Below, piece by piece: positions 53,961-64,000 of a DNA stretch of 64,000 nt. Under the pieces are notes generated by a model. It had not been told where the DNA came from and did no database searches. It saw only the letters and a program-made list of their open reading frames with translations. Source of the stretch: Hesseltinella vesiculosa (taxonomy: Eukaryota > Mucoromycota > Mucoromycetes > Mucorales > Cunninghamellaceae). The DNA lies in assembly GCA_002104935.1 (NCBI GenBank), contig MCGT01000004.1, forward strand, positions 806,001 through 870,000, given 5' to 3'. The position numbers and the translations under genes were made by a program. Position 1 is the stretch's first letter; every line of letters starts with the position of its first letter.

Positions 53961-54733
53961 ATGACCATGTCCGAAGCCATGTCTTTACCTCCTCCTTCTA
54001 GCTTGTTTGGGTCCAGCTCCGTATATCCTCCCAAACAAACCGGTGGCGCTGATCGACCAATGTATATTTTACCACCTCCTCAAGGTCTACCATTCACTAA
54101 ACCCACCAAGGAACATACCAGTTATGCCACACCTACACCTTCACCGCCTTCTCATGCCAGTCAATATTACCAAGCGTCTCATGGTAGCCCTCCCCCTGCT
54201 TCGGTACCCTGCCTTTCATCCGCCATGCCCAGCAGTAGCAACGACCACCTTGAATCTCCTCCTCTCACCCACCAAGACCCTTATCTACCCACACCCGTCT
54301 CCACCCCCGTGGACGAATCCTCACCTCCCAAGGTCGAAAGACGCAAACGGAAAACCAAAAAACAAATGCAAGAGCACCAAAACAACCCTTATTACAAGGT
54401 CATGGCCCTCACCACGAAAAAGAAGAAAAAAATCGATGATATCTCTGCCGCTGCCGCCACCCTCACCTCCTTCACCCAGTCTGCCGTCCTCGTCGACCGT
54501 AAGCGTAAACAAAAGTTTTTACCTGTCTCTGGTTCATTGGAAGAAGGCTGCTTGGAAACCGAGGACTGTGCTGGTAACGGCAAGTATGTCTGCCCTCACT
54601 GTGGCCTGACTTATCAGCATGGGATCTGTTTACAACGCCATACTTGGGATCATACCCTTGGTTGGTCCAACCGGCCCACCGGTAGTAACAAGCGTCAACA
54701 AGTCCAAGTCTTGGAGGTAAATGCCCCTTTCCC

Positions 54734-54767
<34 letters not shown>

Positions 54768-54855
54768 GCGTCGCATCGCTCACACTTTTCTTTAGGCTGC
54801 TCATATTTTAATGGAGATTGCTACCAAAGGCGTGCCTGTCACCCTCGTCGACTGA
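53961..54855 (+). CDS. Single C2H2 zinc finger protein
   Basis: Two exons, 53961-54716 and 54796-54855, 271 residues. A low-complexity, Pro/Ser-rich N-terminal half is followed by a basic segment (VERRKRKTKKQMQEHQ) and one C2H2 finger at about 214-235: YVCPHCGLTYQHGICLQRH-TWDH (C-x2-C-x12-H-x3-H). After the splice comes AAHILMEIATKGVPVTLVD. Fungal regulators with a lone finger near the C terminus share this layout. It is presumably a nuclear DNA- or protein-binding factor. No ortholog is named. The second exon is short but in phase and closes with a stop. Confidence 0.75.
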
Positions 54856-55945
54856 TCCCTGGAGACCGAAGAAAAAAAAAAATCAAAAAAAGAAAAAAAA
54901 AATTTTTTTTCTGTGCTCCGAAAAGTTGCTGCCACTACCCAGGTATTACGTAGTTTTGTCTTGCTGGTGTCTCCCAGTCTTTTATTTTATAATTTACCCT
55001 CGACCTCCCTCACCTGTACATGTCACCCTCTTTCTCTTTTTCCTTGTCCATTATCTTTTCAAGAATTTTATCACCCTCCTCTTACCCCACCTGCAAAACC
55101 ACCAAAAAAAATCTTATCCTTTGGATCATCCCCCCTTTGCTTCTACCAAAAAAAAAAATCTGTACATCGTAATAAAAAAAAGCATTATTCTATTCTTTTT
55201 TCAATAAAGTACAACGTTACGCAATTTGGTGACAAAACAAAAAATAAAAAGCCAAGTGCGTAAAAAAAAAAAAGGAAAATGCCCTTGGCTTCCCAATTTA
55301 GCCCTTGCTGCCAAACCACCCGAAAAAAAAACAAGGAATGGTGTGACTCTCGCCACCATAGAAAAGTGATTCGATCATCAAATAAATAAATAAATAAAGG
55401 AGAACTTCAAAAGAGGTGCGGTTGCTGGTGTGACAGCAAAAAAGTAAGTCCAATCGGAGATGTTTGTAGCGTAAGAAAATCGCATGCCGGTTTCCATTTG
55501 GAAGGACGTTCGTGACTTTAATAACAATGGCCAATAACAAAGGCTAAAATTCTAAGCTTGCGTATAGCATTTCAAGTTTGCACGATGTCAAAGGATGCCA
55601 TCTGTATAGGGGAGACGATTATTATTTCTACAAATAATAATATAAAAAGGGTTACGTTTGTATTTAGGCTTGATAATCTGTTTTTCATCACTGATAAAAA
55701 GAAAGGAGGACGACAGATGCCTAAGCTTGATTAAAACAAATAAGAGATCCAGCTACGGGAAAAATAAACGTAAGAATAGTGATTCATCTTTCTTACTTGT
55801 CAAAGACCGGATGAAAGTGTATCAAGAGAATAAAAAATAGGTTCAGGGAGTCGAAAGATTTACATAGGTCTGGTAAAGAAATTGTGTGCGTTGGTCAATG
55901 ACAGGAGGATGTGCTCTTGGCTACAAGTAAGACAATGACAAGTGA
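54856..55945. other. Intergenic region
   Basis: Contains an (AAAT)n microsatellite at 55381-55399 and A/T-rich sequence. No gene supported. Confidence 0.5.
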
Positions 55946-57175
55946 TTGATTAATTGCAGTGAACTAAAAAAAAAACCAAGAAACGCGTTGGATACTAACG
56001 ATGAGCGTGTTCAGCCAGGCGGCGGTGTGGCGCCAACCAATGGCTCTTCTCAAAAATGGCGTGGAGATTTTTTTTCGTTTCAGGTGAAAAGCGATATCGC
56101 GTCAGCTGCCGATATTTTCCCTTTCTTTCCTCACTTCCCATCTTCCCCCCCCCTAATCTTTGAGTTTCGTTCTGATGGAAGAAATACAGTACAAGCACAC
56201 CCTCACATTGACCTGTTGACATCAGAATTCGTCGACATCACAGCCTCCTTCACGTTTCACAGCGTACAAGGCTTCCAAGACGATCTAATCTCCAAGATGC
56301 AGATGAACTCTGTCCAGCCAACTTAAGCTGCAAGATGTCAATGCCATTCGTTTGCTCATGCTCTTTCATTTTGCCGAAGGTTTGGATTTCTGTCGAGACT
56401 GTGGATTAGAGGGACATGTCACAAAAGTCAGCCAAAAGTGTCGTCTCCATTCTGCTTTTTTTTATATCATTGGCCATCATTGGCCTCACCTCCGCCGATT
56501 CAGACGCTCGTGGCAACATTCAAGCAGTGCGCCAAGCCGTTCGTCAAGCGCGCCAACCTGGTGCCGACAACCCCCAAGCCATTGCTCGTGGTCTATGGCG
56601 CCCACGCAAAGAACCTTTCTAGAGCGATCTATTGGGACCAAACCGTGCACGATACACAAGGAAGCTGTCGTTCAACCAGTTCATGCCTCAATCACAGCAC
56701 CTTTTCAAGCCTTGCTGGAGCAGATTCTTCGTACCAGCCACCACCTTCGAGAAATCACGATAGGAATCGGCTTCTTTTTGAACCAATTTATACTGACGCA
56801 CCCGGAGGAACGCAACAAGGCCTTCCTTGTCCTATAGCAGTGCTGTGTATGAGCTCACCGTCGATCAAGTGCAGAAGATTATGTCAAATGGTTATACAGA
56901 AACCGACAAGAAGTTGAAACACTACGTGATATAGCGACTGGATATGGCAGGGTCGAAGTAAGCCGAGAGAAGGAGGAAAAGGAACATACCTGGAATCACC
57001 TTCTTTTTCTTAGCCCTCCATTGACATTTTTTTTTTTTTTTTGGGACAAGCCTACGAAGAAGCAACTCAAGAAACCAGTGTCCTTTGTCTACTTGACATC
57101 CCCGCCTGGCTGAAGCATAAGATCGTCGATAACACCTACGTCGATTTTGACGATTTTGCATGAAACGCCCATCCA
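55946..57175 (+). pseudogene. Decayed coding region, possibly of mobile-element origin
   Basis: Protein-like pieces occur in order on the plus strand in different frames: FVDITASFTFHSVQGFQDDL at about 56230, FHFAEGLDFCRDCGLEGHVT with a C..CG..GH...C zinc-knuckle-like pattern at about 56370-56440, RGNIQAVRQAVRQARQPGAD at about 56505, YELTVDQVQKIMSNGYTETD at about 56850 and YEEATQETSVLCLLDIPAWL at about 57050. No continuous gene model works. Zinc knuckles of this kind occur in fungal transposon proteins, but the assignment is a guess. Confidence 0.25.
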
Positions 57176-57717
57176 CGACGTTGATCGTCTGGACAATCCA
57201 GTCAATTAAAATGGCGACTCTTCCGCTTCGTCCATAAAAACTCGATGCTCTTGTTTGAGTTCACCCCTCTCCCATATGTACGTAATGAAAATGAGCTTCT
57301 TGCATTGTCTTCTGTTTATCCCGCTTTCTCCATTTGCGACACTTTGTGGCATTTTGTTTTAGAGAAACAGTAATCCCCTCCTTTCCTTTCGTCAAAGAAC
57401 AAAACCCTGGCCCACCTTTATTTTATTTTGTTGAGACGAAAACAAGAAGAAAATGATACAAGCAGGCAGGCAAGTCTCCGAATGACCGTGCACGCTTTTT
57501 TTTTTTTTTTTTTTTTGGGAGATCCGGGAAAATAGAAAATTGGACCATGTTTATTTATCGTTGTATGTATTTTCCTTGGTGATCAAGATGTTCTCGCTTT
57601 TTTTTTTTATTTTTTTTATTTTTAATCCCATCTCAGCGTCACTGGCGTTTCTCTATTTTTTTTTTCTTTTTTTTCCTTTTGCCTTTCCCAACCGACACTT
57701 CCATTTTTATTTAACAA
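57176..57717. other. Upstream region of the GH9 gene
   Basis: T tract at 57498-57517 and several shorter T runs up to the start codon. No gene seen. Confidence 0.5.
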
Positions 57718-59838
57718 ATGAAACTCGGTCGTCTCACGTTTATTTCAGCATGGATGCTGCTGTGTGTTGCAGCCAAGAAGAAGGAAGAAGATGAGGATGA
57801 AGACACCACCAGCCCAAAGACATATCCCTTGTTACCACCTTTGCAAGGTGAATATGAAGCACCTCTTGTACCCAAGTATAACTATGCCGAAGTGCTGCAC
57901 AAGAGCTATTTATTCTACCATGCCCAAAAATCCGGAAATTTGCCTTACCAACGCATGGCCTGGCGTGGCGATTCCTGCAAGGTTTGTGTCGGTGACTATG
58001 GCGAAGACCTTTCCCACGGCTGGTATGAAGCTGCCAACACCATGAAATGGGGTCTGCCCTTTGGCTGGACCGCCACCCAATTGGCCTTCAACATCTTCAC
58101 CTTCAGCGACGCCATGAAATCCGTCGACGAATTGGCTGAAGGCCTTGAACTCATCAAATGGGGCGCAGGTAAAAAATAAAATAAAAAAAAAAAAAAAGAA
58201 GCGGGCAGTTCATCTCCATGCCACTTTCCTTTTCCAGATTACATCATGAATGCCCACTACAACGACACCCACGTCGTAGGTCAACTCGGCACCTCGGCCC
58301 TCGGCCCTATTTCCAAGATGATCGAGCTCGACGTCGACTTCAACTACTGGGGCCCGCCCGAGGAATACGAAGCATGGGTCCCATCTGGCCTGCCTCACCA
58401 GGCCACTTACATCACCCCAAACAACCCAGCCTCAGAAATCACAGGTGAATACGCCGCCGCCCTCGCAGCCACAGCCATTGCCTGGCGCCCTTACAATGCC
58501 AGCTACGCCGACGAATTGGTCGACCGAGCCAAACGCCTGTTTCAATTTGCTCTCAAGAACCAAGGCAGTTATGTCACCTCGACCGAAAATGCGTTCCAGT
58601 GGGCCACGTTCTGGTACCCATCGTCCAACTACGTCGACGAACTCGCCTGGGGCGCCGCCTGGATCTACGGCGCCACCAAAGACCCCGAATGGCTCGACAT
58701 CGCCAAGGAATGGTACGGCAAGTCCGACGATTCCTACACCGAATACTCCTGGGACGAAAAGGGCGGCGGTCTGCACGTGCTCCTCTACCTGCTGACCAAG
58801 GACGACATGTTCTACAGCAACGCCATGGACTACTTTAACCAGTTCCTGCCCAACCCCAAGCAGATCGTCAAATACACCCCCCGTGGCCTCGCCTACATCG
58901 AACACTGGGGCTCCGTCGGCTACTCTGGCAACGTTGCCTTCTTGATGATGGCCATGGCCAAAGCCCTCAACTACGAAGGCGAGGTTGCCGCCTCCATGAC
59001 CCGGTTCGCCACCCAGCAAATCAACTATGCCCTCGGCGACTATGGCTACAGCTGGGTTGTCGGCTTTGGCGACAACTACCCCAGCAAGCCCTACCACAAG
59101 AGCTCCTACAACAGCTACATCGATTTCCCCATGCGCGGTGAATTCCAAGACAAGATCGAAACCGATTTCTCCGAGAGCAAGACCGAGCAGCGCTTTATCC
59201 TCTACGGTGCTGTCGAAGGCGGGCCTTCGGTGGATGACAGCTGGCACGACGACCGAAGCAACTATGAATACTCCGAAGTCACCCAAGATTACAATGCCGG
59301 CTGGACTGGCGCCATTGCCGGCCTGATCGATTTTTACGGCCACAACCTCTTTGAGCCCTACACCGACTGCTCCCTCGATCTCGGCTGGTCGCATGCCAAC
59401 GCCTCTAGCCCTCCTCAATGGCCCGAAGACGACTGCTACCACACCTGTAACCGAGGCTGTCCCCGTGGCACCATGGAGTCGTCCTACTCGTGGAAGCTGC
59501 TTATGGCCAAGGACGAAAACGAACGCAACGCCCTGTTTGACACCATCTACCCCGGCGAAGGCCCCATCAAGGCCGCTGCCCTCATCGGCAAACCCCTTGC
59601 CGACGTCGTCTCCACCCGCCCTGCTGAGCCCCAGATCAAGATGGACAGCGTCGATAACAAGAACACCGGCAGCTCTGAGCCAGCCTCTGCCAAGCATCGT
59701 CGCCCCAACCGCGAGCAAAAACAAAAGGCCGCCGCCAACGCCGCCAAGCCTGCCGCCACGAGCGCCGCCACCGCCGTCACTTCCTCTGCCCCTCTTGCTT
59801 TGGCCATCCTCGGTGTTTCCTTGCTCTTTGCCTTTTAA
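57718..59838 (+). CDS. GPI-type glycoside hydrolase family 9 protein with altered catalytic signature
   Basis: Two exons, 57718-58168 and 58238-59838; 683 residues. A signal peptide (MKLGRLTFISAWMLLCVAA) precedes an acidic linker. The GH9 catalytic domain follows: MAWRGDSCKVC, DLSHGWYEAANTMKWGLPFG at about 98-117, NAFQWATFWYPSSNYVDELA, WGSVGYSGNVAFLMMAMAKA, VGFGDNYPSKPYHKSSYN at about 426-442, and the acid motif YSEVTQDYNAGWTGAIAGL with Glu497. The canonical GGWYDAGDHVKF, whose second Asp is the general base, is here GWYEAANTMKW, and the PHHR loop is PYHK. The end (SSAPLALAILGVSLLFAF) is a GPI-anchor signal after an Ala/Lys-rich spacer. It is likely a cell-surface protein; true cellulase activity is doubtful. 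Confidence 0.9.
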
Positions 59839-60155
59839 AGCTGCATACCTTTCCTCTCTCCCTCTCCCTCTCTCGCTTTTTTTTTTTTACATACATTTTG
59901 CGACTACTGTAATTTCTCATGGTTTTTTTTTCCTCTTCAAAAAAAAAATCCAACATCGGAAAATAAAACCTTCTATTGCCACGGACCTTATTTCTTTGTA
60001 TGAAACTGCTTCAGAAAAGCCTCTAGTTGGGAGGATATCTGCCAAAATCACAAGGTTTGCGCATAGGAGGTAGGGTGAAGGGATAACTGACGGACGAGAG
60101 TGAGGGAAGATGGAGCGCATGTGATTCATGTCAAGGTTTTTTTTTATTTTTATTT
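59839..60155. other. Convergent intergenic region
   Basis: 3' ends of the GH9 gene (AATAAA at 59962) and of the RING-finger gene. Nothing else seen. Confidence 0.5.
59962..59967 (+). promoter_or_regulatory. Candidate poly(A) signal of the GH9 gene
   Basis: AATAAA 124 bp after the stop codon. Confidence 0.4.
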
Positions 60156-62666
60156 TTATTTGCGTTTGCTGCGATTTTTTCTGCGGTTCTGGGTGACAAC
60201 GATGTGGTCGGCCCAATTGGCAGGTGTAGGACCAGCAGCATCGTTGGCAATGGCAGGCGTTCCCCAGACAGTGCGCGGAGCGTTGGCACGGGCTTCGTTG
60301 GCAGACAAATCCAAGGCTTCCTTCAGCAGCCGGTCATTGTCTTCAGGTGTCATGGGCTGGTAGATCCGGAAAAAAGGGTCGTTTTCGATCGACGCATTGG
60401 TTGGCACAGGGTCTGCAGCTGGACGTCCACTCACTTGTTGCTGGAGTTGTTGGTGCTGCTGCATCATGGATTTTTGCCGTTGCTCCTCCTTCATGGAGGC
60501 GACCTTGCGAGCGCGTTCTTCCTTTTTCTTCAGATCACGACGTTTTTTCTGACGCAGCTTGAGTTCATCTACAAAAGAAATCATAGCAAATCGTTAGCCT
60601 CTTTGAAGATGAGCATGCAAACAGGGGGGATGTAGACATACGATCAAAATGCGCGAGGGTGGACTTGGAAACCAATTGAGCAATGTCCACTTCAATAAAG
60701 GTAACGTCACACGACACGGGGAGATGGGAAATGAACTTGAATCTTTTGCGCACGTCCTTTTAAACAAGTTCACAAATGAGAATGCATTGGGTGAGCGTCA
60801 TGTCTTTCTTTGTTCAGCCAACTTTTTTTTTTCTTCTTCTTTCATTTACCTCGGTCATGGTGGTTTCTTCGACGGCGGTACATTTGACTTGCAGCTGGTC
60901 GGGGAAGTGCTGATAGTCTCCATATTCATACTTTAAGATGCGAGTATCGAGCGGGTGCAAGTAGAGGTGCTGACCATCCTTGGCCTGATAGAACAGGTAG
61001 CTGGTTGTCAACTGAGGTTTGGATGGGACGATGTGCAATGCGGCGGTTGGCAATGCGTCGGCACCCACCGCCGAGTCATTTTCATTGTGGTGATGCGTAT
61101 TCATCCCGGCTTGCTGTCGTTGGTAGTGCTGGTAAGCTTCGGGGATTTCTTCTGCTAGCACAGGAGCAGGGGAGGAGGGGGCCTGGCCCAGAAAATGGTC
61201 ATGGTTCTTGTCCGTCGAGGCCACGGTTGTCGAAGAGTTGGATGGCCGTTGTCGAGAGAGCGATGATGGCAGGCCATGCGGGTGGCGGTTCTCCTTTTGG
61301 GCTTCGAGCAAGAGCTTTGCCGAGTCGATATTGTCGTTCAAAACGTCATTGGTACACAGCTGAGTGATGTCGCCGGCTTCAAGGACCAATTGCTTCAGAG
61401 CAGCTTCCAAATATGGAACGTCATCGACAGCACCCCATTCTTTGGCATCCTTGAGCGCTTCCTTCATTTCATCAATGTCACGGTCGTTCTCCAGCAGCAG
61501 GTATTCGGGCGTGGCCAGCATGAAGCGGCCAAACAGCATGGCGTCGGGGGTAAAGTGCCATGGCAGAAAGGCTGTCGCATCATGTCGCTGCTTCAGCGCA
61601 TCCTCAATGGGCCAGGTTGATGAGCATGGCAGGGCGAGTGTCGACTGGCTGGACCGTTGGATGAGAATCAGGTCGATACAGTCGCCTTCGGTGACATGGA
61701 TGGGCAGGTTGGCTGTTTCTGACGGTTCGGAGGATTCTGTGATTCGCGCGTCTTTCTTCATGGGTCTCGTCACAGCAAAGGGATGGATGTGACGCACGCT
61801 CTTGAGGTCTCGGCCGTAGATCGCTTCCCAGCAAATGGGACACTTGCGCCATTGTTTCTTGGGTTCACGGAGCTCCAGGTAGTGGAGGATACAGCCGTAG
61901 CAGAAGATGTGGCCACATTTGGTCACTCTGGCTGCCGAAGGGGGCGAGAGGCAGATGGGGCAAGAAGGTGTTTCTTCACCAGATATCAACTGCCATCATC
62001 GAAAAAGGCAGAAACGATCAGTTTTCCATTCTGGTTTTTCTTCTTCTTTGCCTACCACTTGTTCAATGTCATCCCAATCAAAGGAAGAGTCAGCATCGAT
62101 TGTATTGACCAGGTAATTGCCAGTAGGCCGGGTAACGAATCGGAAGCTGAGTAGAAAAAAAATGGTGGAGGCGGTCAGTGGATCCATAAGACAAACGGGA
62201 GGAGCTTACTTTGCATTGACGAAGCGTTCCTTATTGTAAGGCTGGTAAGATGTTTTGGTGCGTCTTGGCGTGTAGACAGGAGGGGCTTGACGGGCTGGAA
62301 ACGAAAAGCTGAGCAAATGGTTCAAGGACACCCGGCCCCGTTTATCGACAAGCGTCTGAAAAGGGTGGAAAGAAGGTGAATAACGAGCAAAGAAAAAAAA
62401 AATGGGATGGGTACCTCTGCAGGCATCTCCACAGTGGAAGAAGAAGAAGAAGATGGCTGGAACCGTTGCGAAAAAGTGGAAGAAGAGGGAGCTGCGGCAG
62501 GGTGGCGTGGTGGCCGAGGACGGTTGTCGGGGCGATGGGACGGCGGTGATTGCTTTTTCCCAGGCTTTTTGGAGGAGGTGGAGGTCGGCTGCTTGCCTTT
62601 TTTGCGGGTATGGGGCTCTTCGTCAGACGTTTGGCGAGGAGAAAAGGCAGGGGCGTTGGCGTTCAT
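60156..62666 (-). CDS. MAG2: RNF10/Mag2-type RING finger E3 ligase
   Basis: Six exons: 62415-62666, 62210-62355, 62056-62146, 60850-61989, 60642-60756 and 60156-60568; 718 residues starting MNANAPAFSPRQ. The N terminus is Ser/Pro/Arg-rich. A C3HC4 RING lies at about 172-220 (CPICLSPPSAARVTKCGHIF, CYGCILHYLELREPKKQWRK, CPICWEAI). Family features before and after it are NFRFVTRPTGNYLVNTIDAD and YLFYQAKDGQHLYLHPLDTR, KYEYGDYQHFPDQLQVKCTA, SHLPVSCDVTFIEVDIAQLV. The C terminus is a charged coiled coil and a Gln-rich tract. RNF10/Mag2 ubiquitinates 40S proteins on stalled ribosomes. The order and length match the family. Confidence 0.93.
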
Positions 62667-63299
62667 TGTTTTGGCCAAATGGACTTGTTGTTAGCAGAAG
62701 AAAAGGGATAGTTTTGGTGATAATGGTGTGAGTCGTTGGATGGGCTGTATTTGCAGCGTTTGGAAGGAGTGTTGGTTTGGAGCGGGTGATTGAATCCTTG
62801 ATAAGGCGAATGTTTGCGTTGTAATGGCAGTAAAAATGCAAAAGAAGGGTAATAAGCGAGAATAAAAGTAACAAGGAGTATAAAAATCATTTAAATGAGG
62901 GAAGCCATGATGGATCAATAATTAAAAAACAAGGGCAGAGGAATTTACAAACGATAAACAGAGAGAGATGCTTCAGAGGGGAATAAAATAAACGTGGGTG
63001 GAAAAAAAGCGAAGACAAAGGTGCTCTTTAGACTGAAAGATTGAAAACAAATCAAAGAGAATCAATCAATGATACAAGAGGAATCAAAAGCAAGAAAACC
63101 TTGACGCTGAAGATGCAATAAAAATGCAAGGAAAAAAGAAAAAGAACAGTTCTGAGGGTTAGGCGTGTTTTTTTTGTAGACAAGTTTTAACCAATCAGAT
63201 GCCATCTAAGCTTCTCGCTCAATTTCAAAATGAAAAAAATCGCCAAGTTTCATGTCTCTTTTTTCTTTCACGTTTTTCTTTTTAGCTGAACATTTTACC
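62667..63299. other. Divergent region between the RING gene and the SYLF gene
   Basis: 633 bp between opposed starts, AT-rich with pyrimidine-rich stretches. No further gene seen. Confidence 0.5.
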
Positions 63300-63933
63300 A
63301 TGAAAAAGATATCCAATCTCACATCAAATATCAACTCTCCTTTACCGAGCAGTTTATCTGGTACGTCGTTCTTTCAAACAAGCGTTCCTCACTAAACCTT
63401 TTTATCCTAGGCGAATGCAAAAAGGCGACTCGCATCCTTAATAGCTTTGTTGGTAATGATACGCTAGCCATGGATGTCGCTTCAGTCCTTATCCAATTCT
63501 TTGTATTTTACTTGATAGATCCTGGCCAGGGCTTGGACAAAGTGATTCCTTCCAGCATTTTGGAAAAAGCGCAAGGTCTTGCCATCTATTCGGTGCTCAA
63601 GGCTGGGTTTCTCTTTTCAGGACGTGCCGGCAGTGGTTTAGTGGTAGCAAGGTAAATGAGGATGTGCTAATGCTTGGAACCAGCGTTTTGCTCATTTATC
63701 CTGGTAGATTACCTGATGGTTGTAAGTCATACTGTCCAGCCTTGGCAAAAAAAAAAAAAAAAATACAACCAAGCCAAAAACAGCAATAGAACAAAAAGAA
63801 AAAAAATTAGGCTGCGCCCGAGCCATTTAGAATCTAAAATACGGAAAGACTCACGTTCCTTTTTTCCTCGCAAAAGCTTGGTCTGCTCCTTCTGCCATTG
63901 CCACAGGAGGGATTGGTGCAGGTGGTCAGATCG
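63300..63933 (+). CDS. Ysc84/SH3YL1-type SYLF-domain protein (5' part)
   Basis: Five exons are visible: 63300-63360, 63411-63452, 63519-63651, 63708-63721 and 63877-63933; the gene continues beyond 64000. The protein reads MKKISNLTSNINSPLPSSLS, ECKKATRILNSFVDPGQGLD, KVIPSSILEKAQGLAIYSVL, KAGFLFSGRAGSGLVVARLP, DGSWSAPSAIATGGIGAGGQ. This is the start of the SYLF domain of the Ysc84/Lsb3 family, which binds phosphoinositides and actin at endocytic sites; a C-terminal SH3 domain would be expected outside the window. The fourth exon has only 14 bases. The window ends inside intron 5 with a T run. Confidence 0.9.
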
Positions 63934-64000
63934 GTAAGGCTATCCTCTCATATTATTATTTTTTTCCAAATGCAAGACTTCATTTTTTTTTTTTTTTTTT

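Noticed and set aside
58432..59724. 430-codon minus-strand frame over the GH9 gene
   Set aside because: Antisense shadow of a GC-biased coding exon; composition rich in Val, Gly and Ala with no domain.
1..64000. CRISPR arrays, rRNA genes, LTR retrotransposons with reverse transcriptase
   Set aside because: Looked for on both strands by eye; no regularly spaced repeats, rRNA-like sequence or reverse-transcriptase motifs were seen.

Overview
The window looks like a piece of a nuclear chromosome from an early-diverging, mucoralean-type (zygomycete) fungus. The reasons: about 28 recognisable eukaryotic housekeeping genes, nearly all split by short GT-AG introns (mostly 50-90 bp); AT-rich intergenic DNA full of poly(A)/poly(T) tracts; ribosomal-protein genes whose first coding exon is only the ATG; an Opi1-type regulator; and relics of tyrosine- and serine-recombinase-like elements of the sort seen in Mucorales. 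The genus cannot be fixed from this sequence. No bacterial, organellar or viral genes and no CRISPR arrays were seen, and no tRNA or rRNA gene was found by eye.

Layout. 0-5.6 kb: the end of an unrecognised gene, a GATA-factor gene, then a repeat-rich stretch with a dead Crypton-like tyrosine recombinase. 5.6-13.1 kb: PDCD2-like protein (+), Vip1-like RRM protein (-), SEC24 (-). 13.3-15.2 kb: a repeat island with a broken serine-recombinase-like ORF and inverted duplications. 16-22.3 kb: ribosomal protein uL15 (-) and TAF5 (+) from a shared promoter, an orphan gene, ARPC3 (-), and an orphan ORF with a broken tandem copy. 22.7-23.3 kb: a roughly 0.6-kb element with long terminal inverted repeats. 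24.7-29.2 kb: Opi1-like regulator, SGF11, PRL-type phosphatase and OCA1-type phosphatase. 29.6-46.5 kb is dense: CFT1/CPSF160, eS28, MRI1, BYE1-like PHD/TFIIS/SPOC protein, a PH-domain protein, an aquaporin with a frameshift, NC2-beta (DR1) and an AIM32-type protein. 46.5-57.7 kb is looser: more repeat copies, an ORF interrupted by one in-frame stop, a Myb/SANT-like protein, a C2H2 protein and further relics. 57.7-64 kb: a GPI-type GH9 protein with an altered catalytic signature, an RNF10/Mag2-type RING protein, and the start of a Ysc84/SYLF gene that runs off the end.

How the genes relate. There are no operons. Several genes act in RNA polymerase II transcription and mRNA processing (TAF5 for TFIID/SAGA, SGF11 for SAGA, NC2-beta, BYE1, CFT1, the GATA factor, the Opi1-like regulator); this may be chance proximity. 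Divergent pairs with 190-390 bp between start codons (uL15/TAF5, OCA1/CFT1, MRI1/BYE1, NC2-beta/AIM32) suggest shared promoters.

The least explained material is the dispersed element family (six recognisable copies or arms), a second repeat family whose two copies keep a matching reading frame, the serine-recombinase-like relic, and the orphan ORFs beside them. Exon boundaries were worked out by hand from GT-AG signals and reading-frame phase. They are consistent for each gene but have no transcript support.
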